Source of the DNA: Calycina herbarum
Lineage: Eukaryota; Ascomycota; Leotiomycetes; Helotiales; Pezizellaceae
NCBI GenBank assembly: GCA_001414485.1
Contig: LLEY01000177.1
Location: 1 to 64,000 of the forward strand
Reading direction: 5' to 3'
DNA length: 64,000 bases
Shown one piece after another: positions 60,902 to 64,000 of the stretch. The position numbers and the translations under genes are program-made. The notes beneath the pieces were generated by a model. The model saw nothing but the letters and a program-made list of their open reading frames with translations, was not told the origin of the DNA and searched no databases. How positions within the stretch are numbered: the stretch's first letter is position 1; each line of letters begins with the position of its first letter.

Positions 60902-62906
60902 ATGACCAACCACACAACCCCCATCAAAGACCCCAAACTCGGCAACGGCCTAGCAGCCTCCAAGGACCTGACCCCTGGAGAAGTAATCATCCAAATCCTC
61001 GAACCCCATCTAATAGTAGTCGAAAAAGAGGCTTTGGATAGGGTATGCTCCTACTGTCTCCTCGAATCCGACCTCTCAACCCTCAAAAGATGTGCCGGCT
61101 GCAAGATCGTCAGATATTGCTCGCCAACATGTCAAAAAACCGATTGGAAGTTGATTCATAAGAGCGAATGTTCTGTGCTCACGAAACTTCCCGCTATTCC
61201 ACCTACTCCGGTGAGGGCTTTGTTTCAGTATTTGTTAAGATATTCAAAGAAGGGAAATGAGTTGGATGAGAAGAGTGCGGGGTTAGAACATCATCTTGAT
61301 GAGTTGAAAAAGGATGGGAAGAGGTGGGATGAGATGATTCTTCAAGCTAGGGGGGCTGTTGCTTTTTCAAGAAGTCCTGGGAGTAGATTGGAGATGGTTA
61401 CGAGACTTCTTTGTATTGTAAGTTGTATATTTTCTTCTTCATTTCTCGGGATATACTCCTCTCATATTCTCCCCCTTCAACAACACATATCTCAAAATCC
61501 CCTTCTAACAACTTACAGATGTCTACCAACGCTTTCCGCGCAACCCTCCCAGATGACACGCCCATAGGCCTCTGCTACGAACCAACCCTCGCCCTAGCAA
61601 ACCACACCTGCACTCCCAACGCATTCATAATCTTCAACGGCCGCACCATCTCTCTCACAGCACTAAATCCCATCTCCAAAGGATCCCGTAAGAAACCTTT
61701 TCTCCCTACCCATCCCCAGTCTTATGGAGAAAAACATATACTAACACACGATAGAAATATTCATCTCCTACATCGACTTCACCCAATCCCTCGACCTCCG
61801 CCAACTTGAACTCCAACAACGCTATTTCTTCAAATGCGCCTGTTCAAAATGTGAGGGAGACTTAAATCCCTACCAAATATTTCTCACCACCCCTCCCTCA
61901 CCCAACGAAAAACTCGACCTCCTCATCTCACACCAAGACCTGGAATCCCACGCCTCATCCCGAATCCCCAAAATCAAAGACCTCCAAAAGGAGATTGAAC
62001 CCTTGGTCGAAGACATAGCCAAAGTCCGACCCCTGATAGAACTCAGCAGAGAAAAAGAATCACGCACGGAAAGATTCAACTTCTTAACTCAAATGCACAC
62101 CGAGCTCCTCCTCTTCCGCACCCACTCCATCTTCGCGCCTCCGCCATATCCAACGGTATTAGATGAGATATATCTAGCGTATGTGGATGAGAATCATCTC
62201 CCCGCCGCTCTGGTAGTGTTACTTTTCATATATCTGAACTGTGATGTATTTAATTGGCCGCAGGCTAGTCATCCTGTGAGGGTTACGAGGTTATTTACCA
62301 TCGCCAGGTTATTGAAGTATGTCTCCTCGCTTGAGACTGGGGTGTTGGAGAAGGAGTTGAGTTGTGTACCAAACGATGTCTTGGGCAGTGTGGATTACAT
62401 CGACGCCGTCCACATCATTCTAGTCCTCGTCCACGAATTAGCACCCCTGAGTCATGGCAGTGGTTCGACGTTTGTGTAAGTTCATGACCTCTGTCAAATT
62501 TCCCGATTTCTGCCTCGAATTTCAGAACAGGATGGACATTCAAACCAGACCCCGCCAAATCCCCAGAACAAAATCCTCCCCCACTCACCCCTCTCATCCC
62601 ACAACTCCCTTCCCCTATCTCCCCTAGCTCACTCTCTCCAATTCACACTCACACTCCGCAAGCTCAAACCCCCGCCTCAAAAAATCACACTAACAATACA
62701 CCACTCACAGGGCACAAGTCCACCAAGAACTCCACGAAGTAGAAGAAGTCCAACGCCTCGGCGGGAAATCCGGTGCCGCAATCCAAGAATGGCAATCCCA
62801 AGGCGGTACCTCGAAAGACGGCACATTGATAGCGAAAACGGTTTTCGCAAGCTTGAGAACTCTCTCTGGTTTCGCTTTCGATGTTATTGAGAAGATTAGG
62901 ATTTGA
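60902..62906 (+). CDS. SET-domain protein with MYND zinc finger (SMYD-like)
   Basis: Exons 60902-61417, 61519-61687, 61755-62475, then either 62526-62657 plus 62711-62906 (577 residues) or directly 62711-62906 (533 residues). Both options keep frame. The MYND finger occupies residues 49-90 with all eight ligands (C49, C52, C64, C67, C73, C77, H86, C90) and splits the SET domain, as in SMYD proteins. The SET core appears in exon 2 as NHTCTPNAF, then GSQIFISYIDFT, and the post-SET cysteines in FFKCACSKC. The family methylates lysines of histones or other proteins using S-adenosylmethionine, in nucleus or cytosol. The last small intron would need a GC donor (62658, GCAAGC), because no GT exists between 62526 and 62710. 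Confidence 0.82.
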
Positions 62907-63456
62907 GAAAAAGGGAATGGAATGGCTTAGGTAAATGTTAAGATTCGGGAAAAGGTCCAAAGGAAGGGTTGTATTATTGTAGTACAGAAGAGATCAACTA
63001 GAGATAAGGGCCGGCCCCTACTATTTTTAGGTTGTTACCTGATAAATGGTACTGGGGAAAGTCATCAATGCACCATGCTGTGAACAGAACATAGGATAAG
63101 TTGTTCATGACCGTTCTTGAAACCATTCTCTTGGAACATGGGTATATATCCATCACCCCATTTCTCATTGATTCCTTACTCTGGCGCTTTTGAGCATATA
63201 TCGCGTATGGCAAACCACATAAAAATCATAAAAACATCACAGACTTCCGACCACAACATCCAACCAAAAATGGACAAAAAAGAAAAAAACAATTCAAATC
63301 TATCCCATAATGCATCTCTCATCAAAATAATGAAAGCCGAAAAAAAAGAGGTAGTATCTTGCCCACAAAAGCATAAAGGACTTTTTCCTAACGAAAAAGG
63401 AACAAACAAAAACTAGCCCCAGATATAATCAACGCTTTCCCATCCATCAAATCAGC
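62907..63456. other. Intergenic region between convergent genes
   Basis: The 3' flanks of the SET/MYND and alpha-tubulin genes. It contains A-rich runs (63280-63420). No gene is supported. Confidence 0.45.
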
Positions 63457-64000
63457 TTAATACTCAGCATCTCCCTCCTCAGGCTCCAAACTATCCGCAG
63501 CAACCTCCTCATAATCCTTCTCCAGCGCCGCCAAATCCTCCCTCGCCTCCGAAAACTCCCCCTCCTCCATCCCCTCCCCAACATACCAATGCACAAAAGC
63601 GCGCTTGCTATACATCAAATCGAATTTATGATCCAGACGACTCCAAGCCTCCGCGATCGCAGTGGTATTGCTAAGCATACTAACACTTCGATCGACACTC
63701 GCAAGCGCGCCATCGTTGGGAGAGGTAGAAGGAACGGACATGGGCTTCTGGTAGTTGATGCCGAGCTTGAAACCGGTGGGACACCATTCGACAAGGTTGA
63801 AGGAGGTTTTGGCTTTCAGGGAGGCGACGGCTGCGTTGCAGTCTCGGGGGACGACGTCGCCGCGGTAGAGGAGGGCTACGGCCATGTATTTCCCGTTTCG
63901 GGGGTCGCAGACTACCATTTGGTTGTTGGGCTCGAAGCATCTGAGAAAGAAGAAAGTTAGTAGATATATAAGACGTGATAGCGGGGTAACACATACTGGA
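63457..64000 (-). CDS. Alpha-tubulin, C-terminal part (runs off the window)
   Basis: The last exon is 63940-63457. It follows a 56-bp intron (63941-63996) with donor GTATGT; four bases of the previous exon remain at 63997-64000. The exon begins with [21 protein letters not shown] and contains [51 protein letters not shown] and [22 protein letters not shown]. It ends in the acidic tail EEGDAEY with the terminal tyrosine typical of alpha-tubulin. It forms microtubules with beta-tubulin. It is a strongly conserved housekeeping gene, intact as far as visible, and anchors this side of the window to the core genome. The N-terminal two thirds lie outside. Confidence 0.95.
   Translation of the reverse strand, partial: PVCVTPLSRLIYLLTFFFLRCFEPNNQMVVCDPRNGKYMAVALLYRGDVVPRDCNAAVASLKAKTSFNLVEWCPTGFKLGINYQKPMSVPSTSPNDGALASVDRSVSMLSNTTAIAEAWSRLDHKFDLMYSKRAFVHWYVGEGMEEGEFSEAREDLAALEKDYEEVAADSLEPEEGDAEY

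Noticed and set aside
61102..61186. The MYND finger as a DNA-binding zinc finger
   Set aside because: Spacing C-x2-C ... C-x2-C ... C-x3-C ... H-x3-C with a flanking split SET domain is MYND, a protein-interaction finger.
1..64000. CRISPR arrays, bacterial-type operons, tRNA or rRNA genes
   Set aside because: The direct repeats present are LTRs, subterminal transposon motifs or low-complexity tracts. No cloverleaf or rRNA segment was recognised by eye. The genes are intron-containing and fungal.

Overview
The window looks like a filamentous ascomycete (Pezizomycotina) chromosome. Its genes carry many short introns (about 50-100 bp) with fungal-type branch sites. Families confined to or typical of these fungi are present: a HET-domain protein, a 2EXR protein, a Zn2Cys6/fungal_trans regulator and an FSH1 hydrolase. 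Long AT-rich blocks hold transposons whose codons are riddled with TAA/TAG where CAA/CAG is expected, the mark of repeat-induced point mutation (RIP). A class such as Leotiomycetes is possible but I cannot prove it from sequence alone.

Layout. 1-20000: a RIP-degraded transposon block. Its core is a three-level nest: a pogo/Fot-like DNA transposon (2158-17636) split by a Ty1/copia element (2702-16310), itself split by a Ty3/gypsy element (7339-14614). 20000-21540: a GC-balanced island with a 2EXR gene. 21540-37076: a second transposon block with one pogo element inside another (21829-25529), then pogo > gypsy > pogo on the minus strand (26019-37076). Target-site duplications are readable, and four pogo copies come to exactly 1,865 bp once later insertions are removed.

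37100-54500: a gene-rich stretch that reads as a secondary-metabolite tailoring cluster: HXXXD acyltransferase, AzaH/TropB/SorbC-like FAD monooxygenase, cytochrome P450, a secreted FAD oxidase that is now a broken pseudogene, a Zn2Cys6 regulator, a small Rossmann oxidoreductase, an MFS exporter and an FSH1-type serine hydrolase. The set resembles azaphilone-type clusters, but no polyketide synthase or other backbone enzyme lies in the window. The cluster is split by a transposon-rich patch (44560-47034) that abuts the broken oxidase on one side and comes within 150 bp of the regulator's start codon on the other.

54500-58500: a mostly non-coding stretch with a 5'-truncated LINE remnant and RIP-mutated patches. 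58500-64000: ordinary chromosome with a HET-domain gene, a divergently transcribed SET/MYND protein and, at the right edge, the 3' end of an alpha-tubulin gene.

Splice sites were placed by eye from donor, branch and acceptor motifs, preserved frame and family motifs. In each multi-exon model the summed exon length is a multiple of three, but no transcript data were available. I recognised no tRNA, rRNA or CRISPR array.
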